Source: Hyphomicrobiales bacterium
GTDB taxonomy: Bacteria; Pseudomonadota; Alphaproteobacteria; Rhizobiales; Rhizobiaceae
Direction of reading: 5' to 3'
Assembly: GCA_900471925.1 (NCBI GenBank)
Contig: UCGV01000036.1
Coordinates: 62,001-126,000, forward strand
Length of the DNA: 64,000 nucleotides
The notes below the pieces were generated by a model that saw only the letters and a list, made by a program, of their open reading frames with translations, was not told where the DNA came from and searched no databases. Position numbers and translations under genes: made by a program. Below are positions 8,856 to 18,830 of this stretch, piece after piece. Numbering within the stretch: the first letter of the stretch is position 1; each line of letters begins with the position of its first letter.

Positions 8856-8886
8856 AAAGGGCCGGTTTTCGGCCCTTTTCTTTTTT
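8856..8886 (+). terminator. Terminator after the small secreted protein
   Basis: A 9-bp GC-rich stem (AAAGGGCCG 8856-8864 with CGGCCCTTT 8870-8878), a 5-nt loop and then TTCTTTTTT. It lies 12 nt after the stop codon. Confidence 0.9.
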
Positions 8887-8976
8887 AAGTTCTTGCCTTT
8901 TTCCCTTTAATTTCAACATCTCTGGTGGCTTAATCCACACCCCGGACAAGGTTTTAAAAAAAACTGTCACATCGCG

Positions 8977-9005
8977 CTTGTGTCCGTCAGATGCTTTTGC
9001 TACAT
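8977..9005 (+). promoter_or_regulatory. Probable sigma-70 promoter of tRNA-Leu
   Basis: CTTGTG (8977-8982) and CTACAT (9000-9005) are separated by 17 nt. This resembles the rhizobial CTTGAC-N17-CTATAT promoter. The predicted start of transcription is about 30 nt before the tRNA. Confidence 0.5.
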
Positions 9006-9040
9006 GCTCCCTCGCCGACGCAAATCGGCCCTACCACGAT

Positions 9041-9125
9041 GCGGTCGTGGCGGAATTGGTAGACGCGCAGCGTTGAGGTCGCTGTGGGGCAACCCGTGGA
9101 AGTTCGAGTCTTCTCGACCGCACCA
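9041..9125 (+). tRNA. tRNA-Leu (anticodon GAG)
   Basis: An 85-nt class II tRNA with encoded CCA. The acceptor stem GCGGTCG (9041-9047) pairs perfectly with CGACCGC (9115-9121), followed by A and CCA. The anticodon stem CAGCG/CGCTG (9068-9072, 9080-9084) encloses the loop TTGAGGT, giving anticodon GAG at 9075-9077, which reads CUC and CUU. The long variable arm and discriminator A are typical of leucine tRNAs. It has its own terminator. Confidence 0.97.
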
Positions 9126-9128
9126 AAG

Positions 9129-9152
9129 AAACCCGCTTCGGCGGGTTTTTTC
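9129..9152 (+). terminator. Terminator after tRNA-Leu
   Basis: AAACCCGC and GCGGGTTT form an 8-bp stem around a TTCG tetraloop, followed by a T run. It lies 3 nt after the tRNA CCA end. Confidence 0.92.
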
Positions 9153-9563
9153 TTTCTTGCCAAAGGCTTGGCCTGTCCGGTCCCGACGTCCGTGCTGCGA
9201 GACGCAGCGCGCTGCGTCTCCTTCTCACCGATGCCATCCCTCGTCGATATCGTCGCAAAATCTCTCTGCAGCAGCTGCAATTCTGGTGAGCAATCTTGCG
9301 CTTGACTTCTATCTGGAATTGAGAACATAACTGGAACGGTTAGGGTCTCAGGGGGTGTTCATTTCATGAAAATCGTTTCGATTAGTCATTTTTGATGTTT
9401 CGCTAGGTACTAGCGTCTGTTGATGCCGGTTCATCTGCGCGGTCGCGCACGCTCGCTGGCAATCCAGTCTTTCTCATCATTCGAACGCAAGCCGGATATT
9501 TCGGTTTGGCGCATATTTCGCTCTGCCTGTGCAGCCGCATGGCATCCAATAATTGGGGATCGC
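9153..9563. other. 411-nt gap without a gene; contains a 22-bp perfect palindrome
   Basis: I see no convincing gene here. A perfect 22-bp palindrome lies at 9199-9220 (GAGACGCAGCG and its complement). Smaller inverted repeats occur further on, such as ATTTCATGAAAT near 9361 and GCTAG-GTA-CTAGC near 9403. No copy of the tRNA 3' end was seen that would mark an integrated element. The promoter of the downstream ygiB-like gene must lie in the right part. Confidence 0.5.
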
Positions 9564-10136
9564 ATGACACCGGAAGATCGTTATCGATATACCAAGGGAG
9601 GCGTGAAGCTCGCCATTCTTGGAACGTTTATTTTCGCGATCTATCTCGTAACGCGTTCCATGGGCGAGACTGAAACGGCGGCCTACAAGACGCTTGACGA
9701 GTGTCTCAACGATAGCAGGTTCGGCCCTGACGATTGCAAGAACAGCTTTGAGACTGCCCGTGCCGAGCATCTGAAAAATGCACCTTCCTATCAGAGCCGT
9801 GAGGATTGCGAGGAGGAGTTTGGCAATGGCCACTGCGAGGAGACAAGTTCACTGCATGGTGCCGGTGCAGGGCACTACAGCCCCTATCAATCTGGCTACC
9901 TCATCGGCCAACCCGAAAAGGGCGTCAATGGCGTCTACTATCCGGCGGTACCGGCTTCGGCACTTTATGAAAGCAACCATGTCTCGGGTTTTGTGAATGC
10001 CGCCGGCGTATTGGTCACCAACAAAGTCGGCGGTTTCAAGATGACCTACGGCAATGGAGCGCTCGTCAGGCCTGAGGTCGTTACAACCACGCTTGCCCGT
10101 TCTGGTTTCGGCATGCGCGGTTCTGCTGCGTCCTGA
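9564..10136 (+). CDS. DUF1190 family protein (YgiB-like)
   Basis: A 190-aa protein starting MTPEDRYRYTKGGVKLAILG, with one N-terminal membrane segment (about residues 15-35). The DUF1190 region is marked by four cysteines (DECLNDSRFGPDDC, SREDCEEEFGNGHCEE). The tail is Gly/Ser/Tyr-rich. Escherichia coli YgiB has the same layout and sits directly before ygiC, as here. Function is unknown; a membrane-attached periplasmic or lipoprotein-like role is inferred. An upstream in-frame start at 9420 is unlikely because the 48 added residues match nothing in the family. The next gene starts 9 nt later. Confidence 0.8.
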   Translation: MTPEDRYRYTKGGVKLAILGTFIFAIYLVTRSMGETETAAYKTLDECLNDSRFGPDDCKNSFETARAEHLKNAPSYQSREDCEEEFGNGHCEETSSLHGAGAGHYSPYQSGYLIGQPEKGVNGVYYPAVPASALYESNHVSGFVNAAGVLVTNKVGGFKMTYGNGALVRPEVVTTTLARSGFGMRGSAAS

Positions 10137-10145
10137 GGTCCCGCC

Positions 10146-11309
10146 ATGAAGCGCATCGTGACAGGCGAAAGGCCGGGCTGGATCCAGAAAGTCGAAGCGC
10201 TGGATTTCACCATTCATCATATGTATGGCGAGCTCTATTGGGACGAACGCAACGCATACCAGTTCACACTCGCTCAGATCGAAGACGATCTGGAGGATCC
10301 GACAAACGAGATCCTGCAGCTCTGCTACAAGGCAGTCGATCGCATCTGTGCCGATCCCGCCTTGATGGCGCGTATGGCGATCCCGTCTGCGTTCCACGAG
10401 GCAATCCGGCGGTCGTGGAAATGGTCCGATCGCGATATCTACGGCCGCTTCGATCTGCGCTACGACGGCAAGGGTCCGGCGAAGCTGTTCGAGTTCAATG
10501 CCGATACACCAACCTCGCTTTTCGAGAGCGCCGTCGTCCAGTGGGAATGGCTGCAGGATATGAAGCGTCTTGGCCGGTTGAACGCCGACACCGACCAGTT
10601 CAATTCCATCCATGAGCAATTGATCGGCGCTTTCCAGCATTTCAAAAGCGCCAGCGATAGCGGCGTCTTCCATTTCGCCTGCATCACCGAAAACGAAGAG
10701 GATTACCTCACCACGAAATATCTGGCCGACGTTGCTTTCCAGGCGGGCTTCGAAGTCGTGTTGCTCGACATGGAGGAGATCGGTATCGACCTGGAAGACT
10801 GGTTCACCGATCTGGAAGACCGCCGGATGGAGAACCTCTTCAAGCTCTATCCGCTGGAATTCATGGTCCACGAGGAGTTCGGCACGCATCTCATCTCCAC
10901 GCCCACGAAGATCCACGAGCCCCTGTGGAAGATGACCCTGTCGAACAAGGGCCTCCTGCCCGTGCTCTGGGAAATGGCGCCCAACCATCCGAACCTGCTG
11001 CCCGCCTATTTCGCTGATGATCCACAGGCGCTGCGTCTGGAAAACGCCGTCAGAAAGCCGCTCCTGTCACGCGAAGGGGCAAACGTCACGCTGACGTCAG
11101 GAGGCAAGACGATCGCCGTGGATGGAGAATATGGCGCGGAAGGCTATATCGTGCAGGAGGCCTGCCTGCTCCCGCGATTCGGCGACGATTATGCGGTGAT
11201 CGGCTCCTGGGTCGTCGCCGGCGAAGCCTGCGGCATCTGCATCCGCGAGGACAAATCGCCAATCACCCAGAACCTCTCGCGCTTCATCCCGCATTTCATC
11301 ATGGACTGA
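10146..11309 (+). CDS. Glutathionylspermidine synthase-like ATP-grasp protein (YgiC-like)
   Basis: A 387-aa protein matching the C-terminal synthetase half of Gsp synthase, as in E. coli YgiC. Recognisable blocks are FTIHHMYGELYWDE near residue 20, KLFEFNADTPTSLFE near 120, LFKLYPLEFMVHEEF near 240, PNHPNLLPAYF near 280, KPLLSREGANV near 305 and an ATP-grasp end PITQNLSRFIPH. The amidase half that hydrolyses glutathionylspermidine is absent, and YgiC-type proteins are not proven to make that compound. It is probably an ATP-dependent peptide or polyamine ligase of unknown substrate, working with the preceding DUF1190 protein. Confidence 0.85.
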   Translation: MKRIVTGERPGWIQKVEALDFTIHHMYGELYWDERNAYQFTLAQIEDDLEDPTNEILQLCYKAVDRICADPALMARMAIPSAFHEAIRRSWKWSDRDIYGRFDLRYDGKGPAKLFEFNADTPTSLFESAVVQWEWLQDMKRLGRLNADTDQFNSIHEQLIGAFQHFKSASDSGVFHFACITENEEDYLTTKYLADVAFQAGFEVVLLDMEEIGIDLEDWFTDLEDRRMENLFKLYPLEFMVHEEFGTHLISTPTKIHEPLWKMTLSNKGLLPVLWEMAPNHPNLLPAYFADDPQALRLENAVRKPLLSREGANVTLTSGGKTIAVDGEYGAEGYIVQEACLLPRFGDDYAVIGSWVVAGEACGICIREDKSPITQNLSRFIPHFIMD

Positions 11310-11450
11310 TCGGGCCCGGGCTGCCCCTTCGAGGTGACCGTCCGCCTTCAAACAGCGCCCGCTGCAAAGAGCGATTGAATCGCTCGCCGCCCAAGTCCAT
11401 ATAGAAGCCCGCGCCCGCCCTCACCTTTGCGGACAGCGTCAAGGACTGCC

Positions 11451-12176
11451 ATGCTACGCACCGATCTCGATTTCTCCATGCTCCCCAAACTCGGTTCGCG
11501 CCCCGTGCGCTGGCGCATCTCGGATGAGCCTGTTCCCTATACGGAAGCGGTGGAGACGATGGAGCGGGAGGTGGCCGATATTGCCGAAGGCGGCGATGAG
11601 CTCGTCTGGCTGCTCGAACATCCGCCGCTCTATACGGCCGGCACCAGCGCCGACGCCAAGGATCTCGTCCAGCCGGATCGTTTTCCGGTCTTCGCTACCG
11701 GCCGCGGCGGTGAATACACCTATCACGGCCCCGGGCAGCGCGTGGCCTATGTCATGCTCGATCTGAAGCGCCGCCGGCAGGATGTTCGCGCCTTCGTGGC
11801 CGCCCTCGAGGAAGTGCTCATCCGTACGCTCGATTCTATGAATGTGCGCGGCGAACGGCGCGAGGATCGAGTCGGTGTCTGGGTTCGCCGACCGGAACGT
11901 CCCCTCTTGCCCGATGGCACCATGGCGGAAGACAAGATCGCCGCCCTCGGCATTCGTCTCCGCAAATGGGTGACCTTCCACGGCCTGTCGCTCAACGTCG
12001 ATCCCGATCTCGACCATTTCAACGGCATCGTGCCTTGCGGCATCTCTGCCTATGGTGTGACCAGCCTCGTCGATCTCGGCCTGCTCGTGACGATGACCGA
12101 TGCGGATATACGCCTGCGCTCCGCCTTCGAAGGCGTGTTCGGCGAGACCGTCAATGACACCGGACACTGTCCCTGA
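11451..12176 (+). CDS. lipB: Lipoyl(octanoyl) transferase LipB
   Basis: Moves octanoyl from acyl carrier protein to lipoyl domains such as GcvH and the 2-oxo-acid dehydrogenases, the first step of lipoate synthesis. The 241-aa protein contains RGGEYTYHGPGQ (around residue 83), the catalytic Lys in KIAALGIRL and the catalytic Cys in NGIVPCGISAYGVTS. ATG 11451 follows AAGGACTGCC, and a longer start at 11427 is unneeded. The GcvH encoded at 27.4 kb is one likely acceptor. Confidence 0.95.
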   Translation: MLRTDLDFSMLPKLGSRPVRWRISDEPVPYTEAVETMEREVADIAEGGDELVWLLEHPPLYTAGTSADAKDLVQPDRFPVFATGRGGEYTYHGPGQRVAYVMLDLKRRRQDVRAFVAALEEVLIRTLDSMNVRGERREDRVGVWVRRPERPLLPDGTMAEDKIAALGIRLRKWVTFHGLSLNVDPDLDHFNGIVPCGISAYGVTSLVDLGLLVTMTDADIRLRSAFEGVFGETVNDTGHCP

Positions 12177-12239
12177 TTGCTGACCTTGATCGAACTGCCT
12201 TCCTGTGGTTGATGACACCATCCGCAAGAAGCAGCCATC

Positions 12240-13166
12240 ATGTCCGAATCTCCCTCCGCACAGAATCCACTTCAGGGCATGGCTATCATGGCCGGCGCCA
12301 TGGCCATCCTGCCGACGATGGACGCGATCGCGAAATATATGGCGACCTTCGAGGGCATGTCGCCCGGACAGGTAACCTTCTACCGCTTCTTCTTCCAGCT
12401 CGTCTGCACCCTGCCGATCCTTTTCGCCATGTTCGGCATGAAGGCACTCTCGGCCAAGCGCCCGTGGATGAACCTCTTGCGCGGCGTCCTGCATGGCGCG
12501 GCCAGCCTGCTCTTCTTCGTCGCGGTCAAGTACATGCCGCTTGCGGACGTCTTCGCCATCTATTTCGTCGAGCCCTTCATGCTGACGGCGCTGTCCGCGC
12601 TGTTCCTTGGCGACAAGGTCGGCTGGCGGCGCTGGATGGCGATCGTCGTCGGTTTCGGCGGCGCCATGATCGTCATTCAGCCGAGCTATGAAATTTTCGG
12701 TCTCAAGGCGCTGCTGCCGGTGTTCTGCGCGTTCCTCTTCTCGCTCTATCTCTTTCTCAACCGGGCGATCGGCGAGGCGGATTCGCCGCTGACGATGCAG
12801 ACGATGGCCGGTATCGGCGGCACTATCTTCATGGCCGCAGCGCTTTTTGCGGGAAACAGCGCTGGCAGTACCGACTTTACGCCCTCCCTGCCCGCCTCCT
12901 GGCTCGGCCTCGTCCTGCTGCTCATTCTTGGCACGATTTCGGGCTATGCGCACATGCTGGTCGTTAAGGCTTTCCGCCTTGCGCCGCTCTCGCTGCTTGC
13001 GCCGTTCCAATACTTCGAGATCATATCCGCAACGGTGCTCGGTTACGCCCTGTTCGGCGATTTTCCGAATGTTTCCAAATGGATCGGCATCGCCATCATA
13101 GTTGCGTCAGGGCTTTTTATCATCTGGCGCGAGCGTATTCAGGCGCGATCGTTAAAATCCGCATGA
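12240..13166 (+). CDS. DMT-superfamily (EamA) transporter
   Basis: A 308-aa membrane protein with about ten helices in two EamA repeats (residues ~10-150 and ~160-300). QNPLQGMAIMAGAMAILPTMDAIAKYMA begins the first, and PLSLLAPFQYFEIISATVLGY lies in the second, typical of drug/metabolite exporters of the RhaT/EamA type. The substrate cannot be read from the sequence. It is a single-gene unit between lipB and an unknown gene. Confidence 0.85.
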   Translation: MSESPSAQNPLQGMAIMAGAMAILPTMDAIAKYMATFEGMSPGQVTFYRFFFQLVCTLPILFAMFGMKALSAKRPWMNLLRGVLHGAASLLFFVAVKYMPLADVFAIYFVEPFMLTALSALFLGDKVGWRRWMAIVVGFGGAMIVIQPSYEIFGLKALLPVFCAFLFSLYLFLNRAIGEADSPLTMQTMAGIGGTIFMAAALFAGNSAGSTDFTPSLPASWLGLVLLLILGTISGYAHMLVVKAFRLAPLSLLAPFQYFEIISATVLGYALFGDFPNVSKWIGIAIIVASGLFIIWRERIQARSLKSA

Positions 13167-13263
13167 AACCTCGCATCAGGGGTTAACTCTCCTTCTTGAG
13201 GGATCTTCAATTCGGGATCGCTAAAACCATCTCTGACTTCATGATGAAGTCTGGAGATAAAAC

Positions 13264-13965
13264 ATGAGTGAGTTCCGTCTCGCTTTTCCGGCGTGCGTGA
13301 TCGCCGGGAAGCATCGGCTGACGGCCGAAGACATCGCGCTGCTGCGCAAACACACCTTTCCGGAGGGAATCCGGACTTCCGATCATGTCGTGGTGATGTT
13401 GGCGCTCAATAATTCCTGCCCCGAAAAATGTTCCGAGTGGAACACGTTCTTCGTCGAACAGCTGGCAGGCTTCATCGTCGACTATACCTATCCGCAGGGC
13501 TCGCTGGACGAGATCAATGTCGCATGGATCATGCGCATGTTCACGACGGATGGCGTGGTCAATTCCGCACTTGAGCTTGAGCTGATCCTGCATGTCATGG
13601 AACTGTCTGCCCATGTTCCCGATGAGCTCAGGGCAATGGCACTCGACCAGCTCCGCCTGGCGCTGTCAGAGGATATCGGCGGCTACAAGCTGACCCGCGC
13701 CACTGATCGCAGGGGCATAACCCGGCAGGATGTGGATTATCTCATGCGGGTTCTGCGCAGCGTCAGCGAAGGCGGTATCATCGGCGTGTCGCCGCTCGAA
13801 TATGGCGTGCTGCAGCGCATCGAGGCGGCGACCCTGTCAGGCGCCAATCATCAGCGCTGGGGCGAGATCATGGCTTCCGTTGAGCTGAGGGATTACGCTC
13901 AGCCGAGACGCAGCCGTTGGCTCCGCATCATCGATGAAGAGCCGATCGCCGCAGCGGTGGCTTAA
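13264..13965 (+). CDS. Hypothetical cytoplasmic protein (233 aa)
   Basis: A soluble protein beginning MSEFRLAFPACVIAGKHRLTAED, with GGAG at 13253-13256 as ribosome site. It contains no signal peptide or membrane helix and is mostly helical. Notable stretches are NNSCPEKCSEWNTFFVEQLAGFIVDYTYPQG (two cysteines) and GGYKLTRATDRRGITRQDVDYLMRVLRS. I cannot assign a family. A role as a regulatory or EF-hand-like scaffold would be guesswork. It is followed by a long hairpin at 14001-14038, so it is probably a monocistronic unit. Confidence 0.65.
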   Translation: MSEFRLAFPACVIAGKHRLTAEDIALLRKHTFPEGIRTSDHVVVMLALNNSCPEKCSEWNTFFVEQLAGFIVDYTYPQGSLDEINVAWIMRMFTTDGVVNSALELELILHVMELSAHVPDELRAMALDQLRLALSEDIGGYKLTRATDRRGITRQDVDYLMRVLRSVSEGGIIGVSPLEYGVLQRIEAATLSGANHQRWGEIMASVELRDYAQPRRSRWLRIIDEEPIAAAVA

Positions 13966-14000
13966 TCCTCACGTCTGTCCCTCCTCCTTCATCCCAATTG

Positions 14001-14038
14001 TGCGTTCCGGCTTTTTATGCGTAAAACTCCGGAACGCA
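14001..14038 (+). terminator. Long hairpin between the unknown gene and pccA, possible terminator
   Basis: TGCGTTCCGG (14001-14010) pairs perfectly with CCGGAACGCA (14029-14038). Inside it TTTTA/TAAAA can pair around TGCG. Only TTTCCT follows, so termination is plausible but not certain. It ends 20 nt before pccA and could equally be a control site for that gene. Confidence 0.5.
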
Positions 14039-14057
14039 TTTCCTGGGTGGAGTCTCG

Positions 14058-16066
<2,009 letters not shown>

Positions 16067-16067
<1 letters not shown>

Positions 16068-16165
16068 GGCGAAGCCAATCTCTAAAAAAGACTGGCGAAG
16101 CCGATCTCTAAAAAAGGCTGGCGAAGCCGATCTCCAAAAAGGGTGGCGAAGCCGATTTTCAGAAG
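16067..16165 (+). repeat. Tandem 26-bp repeat, about 3.5 copies
   Basis: Four successive copies of a unit containing GCGAAGCC start at 16069, 16095, 16121 and 16146 (spacing 26, 26 and 25). Each continues with a GATCTCTAAAAA-like segment, and the last is degenerate. The array begins on the pccA stop codon. Copies differ by one to three bases, so it is not a very recent expansion. It lies in the gap before the alcohol dehydrogenase gene, and no function is evident. Confidence 0.85.
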
Positions 16166-16244
16166 AAGCTCAAAGGCTTTTTCGCTTGAGCCATCCTCGC
16201 CGAGCGTGCAAAAGTCCGCCACGCAAATCACGAGGAGATCGAAG

Positions 16245-17372
16245 ATGGATGTTCGCGCCGCCGTTGCCGTTCAGGCAGGAAAACCGCTTGAGGTCATGAC
16301 CGTTCAGCTCGAAGGCCCCAAGGCCGGCGAAGTGCTGATCGAGGTCAAGGCGACGGGCATCTGCCACACCGACGATTTCACGCTCTCGGGCGCCGATCCG
16401 GAAGGCCTCTTCCCGGCGATTCTCGGCCACGAAGGTGCCGGCATCGTCGTCGATGTCGGCCCCGGCGTCACCTCGGTCAAGAAGGGCGATCATGTCATTC
16501 CGCTCTACACGCCGGAATGCCGCGAGTGCTACTCCTGCACCTCGCGCAAGACCAATCTCTGCACCTCGATCCGCGCGACCCAGGGCCAGGGCGTGATGCC
16601 TGATGGCACCTCGCGCTTCTCGATCGGCAAGGACAAGATCCACCACTATATGGGCTGCTCGACCTTCTCCAATTTCACGGTCCTGCCGGAGATCGCCGTT
16701 GCCAAGGTCAACCCGGACGCCCCCTTCGACAAGATCTGCTATATCGGCTGTGGTGTGACGACCGGCATCGGTGCGGTCATCAATACGGCCAAGGTCGAGA
16801 TGGGTTCCACGGCCATCGTCTTCGGTCTCGGCGGCATCGGCCTTAACGTCCTGCAGGGCCTACGTCTTGCCGGCGCGGACATGATCATCGGTGTCGATAT
16901 CAATCCTGACCGCAAGGCATGGGGCGAGAAATTCGGCATGACGCATTTCGTCAACCCGAAGGAAGTTGGCGACGACATCGTGCCTTACCTCGTCAACTTG
17001 ACGAAGCGCCACGGCGACCTGATCGGCGGCGCCGATTACACCTTCGATTGCACCGGCAATACCAAGGTCATGCGCCAGGCTCTGGAAGCAAGCCACCGCG
17101 GCTGGGGCAAGTCCATCATCATCGGCGTCGCCGGCGCCGGCCAGGAAATCTCGACTCGTCCATTCCAGCTGGTCACCGGCCGCAACTGGATGGGCACGGC
17201 CTTCGGCGGTGCCCGTGGCCGCACCGACGTGCCGAAGATCGTCGACTGGTACATGGAAGGCAAGATCCAGATCGATCCGATGATCACCCACACGATGCCG
17301 CTCGAAGATATCAACAAGGGCTTCGATCTGATGCACAAGGGTGAAAGCATTCGCGGCGTCGTGGTCTATTGA
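16245..17372 (+). CDS. frmA: S-(hydroxymethyl)glutathione dehydrogenase / class III alcohol dehydrogenase
   Basis: Oxidises S-hydroxymethylglutathione, formed from formaldehyde, to S-formylglutathione with NAD+. The 375-aa protein is a zinc MDR enzyme. Catalytic zinc ligands lie in TGICHTDDF and LGHEGAGIV, and the structural zinc is held by the four cysteines of CRECYSCTSRKTNLC. VFGLGGIGLNVLQG is the NAD-binding glycine motif. ATG 16245 has GAGGAG 8 nt upstream, whereas a longer frame would run through the repeat array. No formylglutathione hydrolase follows. It overlaps the next gene by 1 nt. Confidence 0.95.
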   Translation: MDVRAAVAVQAGKPLEVMTVQLEGPKAGEVLIEVKATGICHTDDFTLSGADPEGLFPAILGHEGAGIVVDVGPGVTSVKKGDHVIPLYTPECRECYSCTSRKTNLCTSIRATQGQGVMPDGTSRFSIGKDKIHHYMGCSTFSNFTVLPEIAVAKVNPDAPFDKICYIGCGVTTGIGAVINTAKVEMGSTAIVFGLGGIGLNVLQGLRLAGADMIIGVDINPDRKAWGEKFGMTHFVNPKEVGDDIVPYLVNLTKRHGDLIGGADYTFDCTGNTKVMRQALEASHRGWGKSIIIGVAGAGQEISTRPFQLVTGRNWMGTAFGGARGRTDVPKIVDWYMEGKIQIDPMITHTMPLEDINKGFDLMHKGESIRGVVVY

Positions 17373-17845
17373 TGACCACGCCGGCCTACACGACCGACCT
17401 CAAAAGTCTCGATGAACTCTCCGCGCGAGAGCTTTACGACCTCTTGCGGATGCGCGTCGATGTCTTCGTCGTCGAGCAGAACTGCCCCTATCCGGAACTC
17501 GACGGCAAGGATGTCGACGCCCTGCATCTGCGGCTCATGGAGAACGGCGAACTGCTTGCCTCGACGCGCCTCCTGAAGCCCTACGGCGCAGAACATCCGA
17601 CAAAGATCGGCCGCGTCGTCGTTTCGCCCGCCCATCGCGGCAAGCGGCTCGGCGATGCTGTCATGGCGGAATCGATCGCTGCCTGCGAAAGGTTCTTTCC
17701 GGAAAACCCGATCGCCCTCTCGGCGCAGGCGCATCTGTGCCGCTTCTACGAATCCTTCGGTTTCGTGAAGACCTCGGAGGAATATCTGGAAGACGGCATT
17801 CCCCATATCGATATGGTCCGTCCGCTGGCCACACAGCCTGCGTGA
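17372..17845 (+). CDS. GNAT acetyltransferase, ElaA type
   Basis: A 157-aa GNAT-fold enzyme. LYDLLRMRVDVFVVEQNCPYPELDGKD at residues 20-46 is the ElaA signature. IGRVVVSPAHRGKRLGDAVM near 75 holds the acetyl-CoA pyrophosphate-binding loop (R-x-x-G-x-G/R type). The ATG shares its A with the TGA of the dehydrogenase, so translation is probably coupled. The acceptor substrate is unknown. An arginine-rich or small-molecule amine acceptor is only a guess. Confidence 0.88.
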   Translation: MTTPAYTTDLKSLDELSARELYDLLRMRVDVFVVEQNCPYPELDGKDVDALHLRLMENGELLASTRLLKPYGAEHPTKIGRVVVSPAHRGKRLGDAVMAESIAACERFFPENPIALSAQAHLCRFYESFGFVKTSEEYLEDGIPHIDMVRPLATQPA

Positions 17846-17855
17846 GGATATCGCC

Positions 17856-18299
17856 ATGATCTATGTCGATGCCGACGCCTGCCCCGTCAAACCCGAGATC
17901 CTGAAGGTCGCCGAACGCCTTGATATGGAGGTGACCTTCGTCGCCAATTCCGGCCTGCGCCCCTCTCGTGATCCGATGGTGCGCAACGTCATCGTCTCCA
18001 ACGGCTTCGATGCCGCCGACAACTGGATTGCCGACAATACTGGCCCCAATGACGTGGTCGTCACTGCCGACGTGCCGCTCGCGGTCCGCTGCGTCGCCAA
18101 GGGCTCCTTCGTTACCGGCCCGACGGGTCGTGTCTTCGACGAAACCAATATCGGCATGGCAAGCGCCATGCGCGATCTCGGCGCGCATCTGCGCGAAACC
18201 GGCGAGAGCAAGGGCTATAACGCAGCGTTTAGCCCGAAGGATCGCTCGCGCTTCCTCGAAACCTTCGACCGTCTCTGCCGCCGCGCCAAGAATGCGTGA
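17856..18299 (+). CDS. YaiI/YqxD family protein (DUF188)
   Basis: A 147-aa cytoplasmic protein. MIYVDADACPVKPEI is the family signature with clustered aspartates, followed by NDVVVTADVPLAVRC and FDETNIGMASAMRDL. This acidic pattern resembles PIN-like nucleases, and a nuclease role has been suggested but not shown. It starts 10 nt after the GNAT gene and is likely the last gene of the frmA-elaA-yaiI unit. Confidence 0.9.
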   Translation: MIYVDADACPVKPEILKVAERLDMEVTFVANSGLRPSRDPMVRNVIVSNGFDAADNWIADNTGPNDVVVTADVPLAVRCVAKGSFVTGPTGRVFDETNIGMASAMRDLGAHLRETGESKGYNAAFSPKDRSRFLETFDRLCRRAKNA

Positions 18300-18380
18300 G
18301 CGATCCGAAATCGGGTGGCATGGCAGCCATGCCATTTCCTAGCTTGAACTCAGCCGTTCCCATCTGCATATAGAGCGTGA

Positions 18381-18440
18381 CGCAGACGACTGCGGCGCCC
18401 GAACTTGTCTGAGGCGCAAAAGTCGCGGGGACGGCCTCGC
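18381..18440 (+). ncRNA. Guanidine-II (mini-ykkC) riboswitch
   Basis: Two short hairpins with the defining ACGR tetraloops. The first is CGCAG-ACGA-CTGCG (18381-18394). The second is GCGGGG-ACGG-CCTCGC (18425-18440), with six pairs including one G-U. They are 30 nt apart, and the second ends 6 nt before the ribosome site TAGGAGA (18447-18453) of sugE. This is the known architecture in which guanidine binding frees the ribosome site. The downstream gene is an SMR exporter, the usual target. Confidence 0.85.
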
Positions 18441-18458
18441 TCTTGATAGGAGAGTATG

Positions 18459-18773
18459 ATGGCCTGGTTCCTGCTTTTTCTCGCTGGTATTTTTGAATGT
18501 GGTTGGGCGATCGGTCTGAAATATACCGATGGCTTCACGCGTCCCATTCCGACGACCCTGACGGTCATTTCCATGGTGGTGAGCATCATCCTGCTCGGTC
18601 TTGCCGTCAAAACCCTGCCGATCGGCACGGCCTACGCGGTCTGGACCGGTATCGGCACTGTCGGCACCGTTCTGCTCGGTATCTGGCTGCTGGGTGATGC
18701 TGCAAGCTTTTCGCGGCTTGCCTGCATTGCGCTGATCGTCGCCGGCATTGCCGGCCTCAAGCTGACGGCCTGA
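18459..18773 (+). CDS. sugE: SMR-family guanidinium/quaternary ammonium exporter SugE (Gdx)
   Basis: A 104-aa four-helix proton-coupled antiporter of the inner membrane. MAWFLLFLAGIFECGWAIGLKYTDGF contains the essential Glu in helix 1, and GTAYAVWTGIGTVGTVLLG in helix 3 is the SugE/Gdx signature. Members with this signature export guanidinium. The guanidine-II riboswitch just upstream supports that role over broad drug resistance. ATG codons at 18456 and 18459 are both possible, and the second gives the family start MAW and better spacing. Confidence 0.93.
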   Translation: MAWFLLFLAGIFECGWAIGLKYTDGFTRPIPTTLTVISMVVSIILLGLAVKTLPIGTAYAVWTGIGTVGTVLLGIWLLGDAASFSRLACIALIVAGIAGLKLTA

Positions 18774-18797
18774 AAAACAGATGTCTGAAATGAGGAA

Positions 18798-18826
18798 GGG
18801 CTGCGGGCGAAAACCCGCAGCCCCTT
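18798..18826 (+). terminator. Bidirectional terminator between sugE and doxX
   Basis: A 10-bp perfect stem (GGGCTGCGGG 18798-18807 with CCCGCAGCCC 18814-18823) and a 6-nt loop with a short T tract. It sits between two convergent genes. Confidence 0.8.
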
Positions 18827-18830
18827 TCGT

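Noticed and set aside
9041..9563. Integrated element next to tRNA-Leu
   Set aside because: No integrase gene and no second copy of the tRNA 3' end could be found in the window.
11454..13010. 518-aa open frame on the minus strand
   Set aside because: It covers lipB and the DMT transporter in antisense and is a Glu/Arg/His-rich composition artefact.
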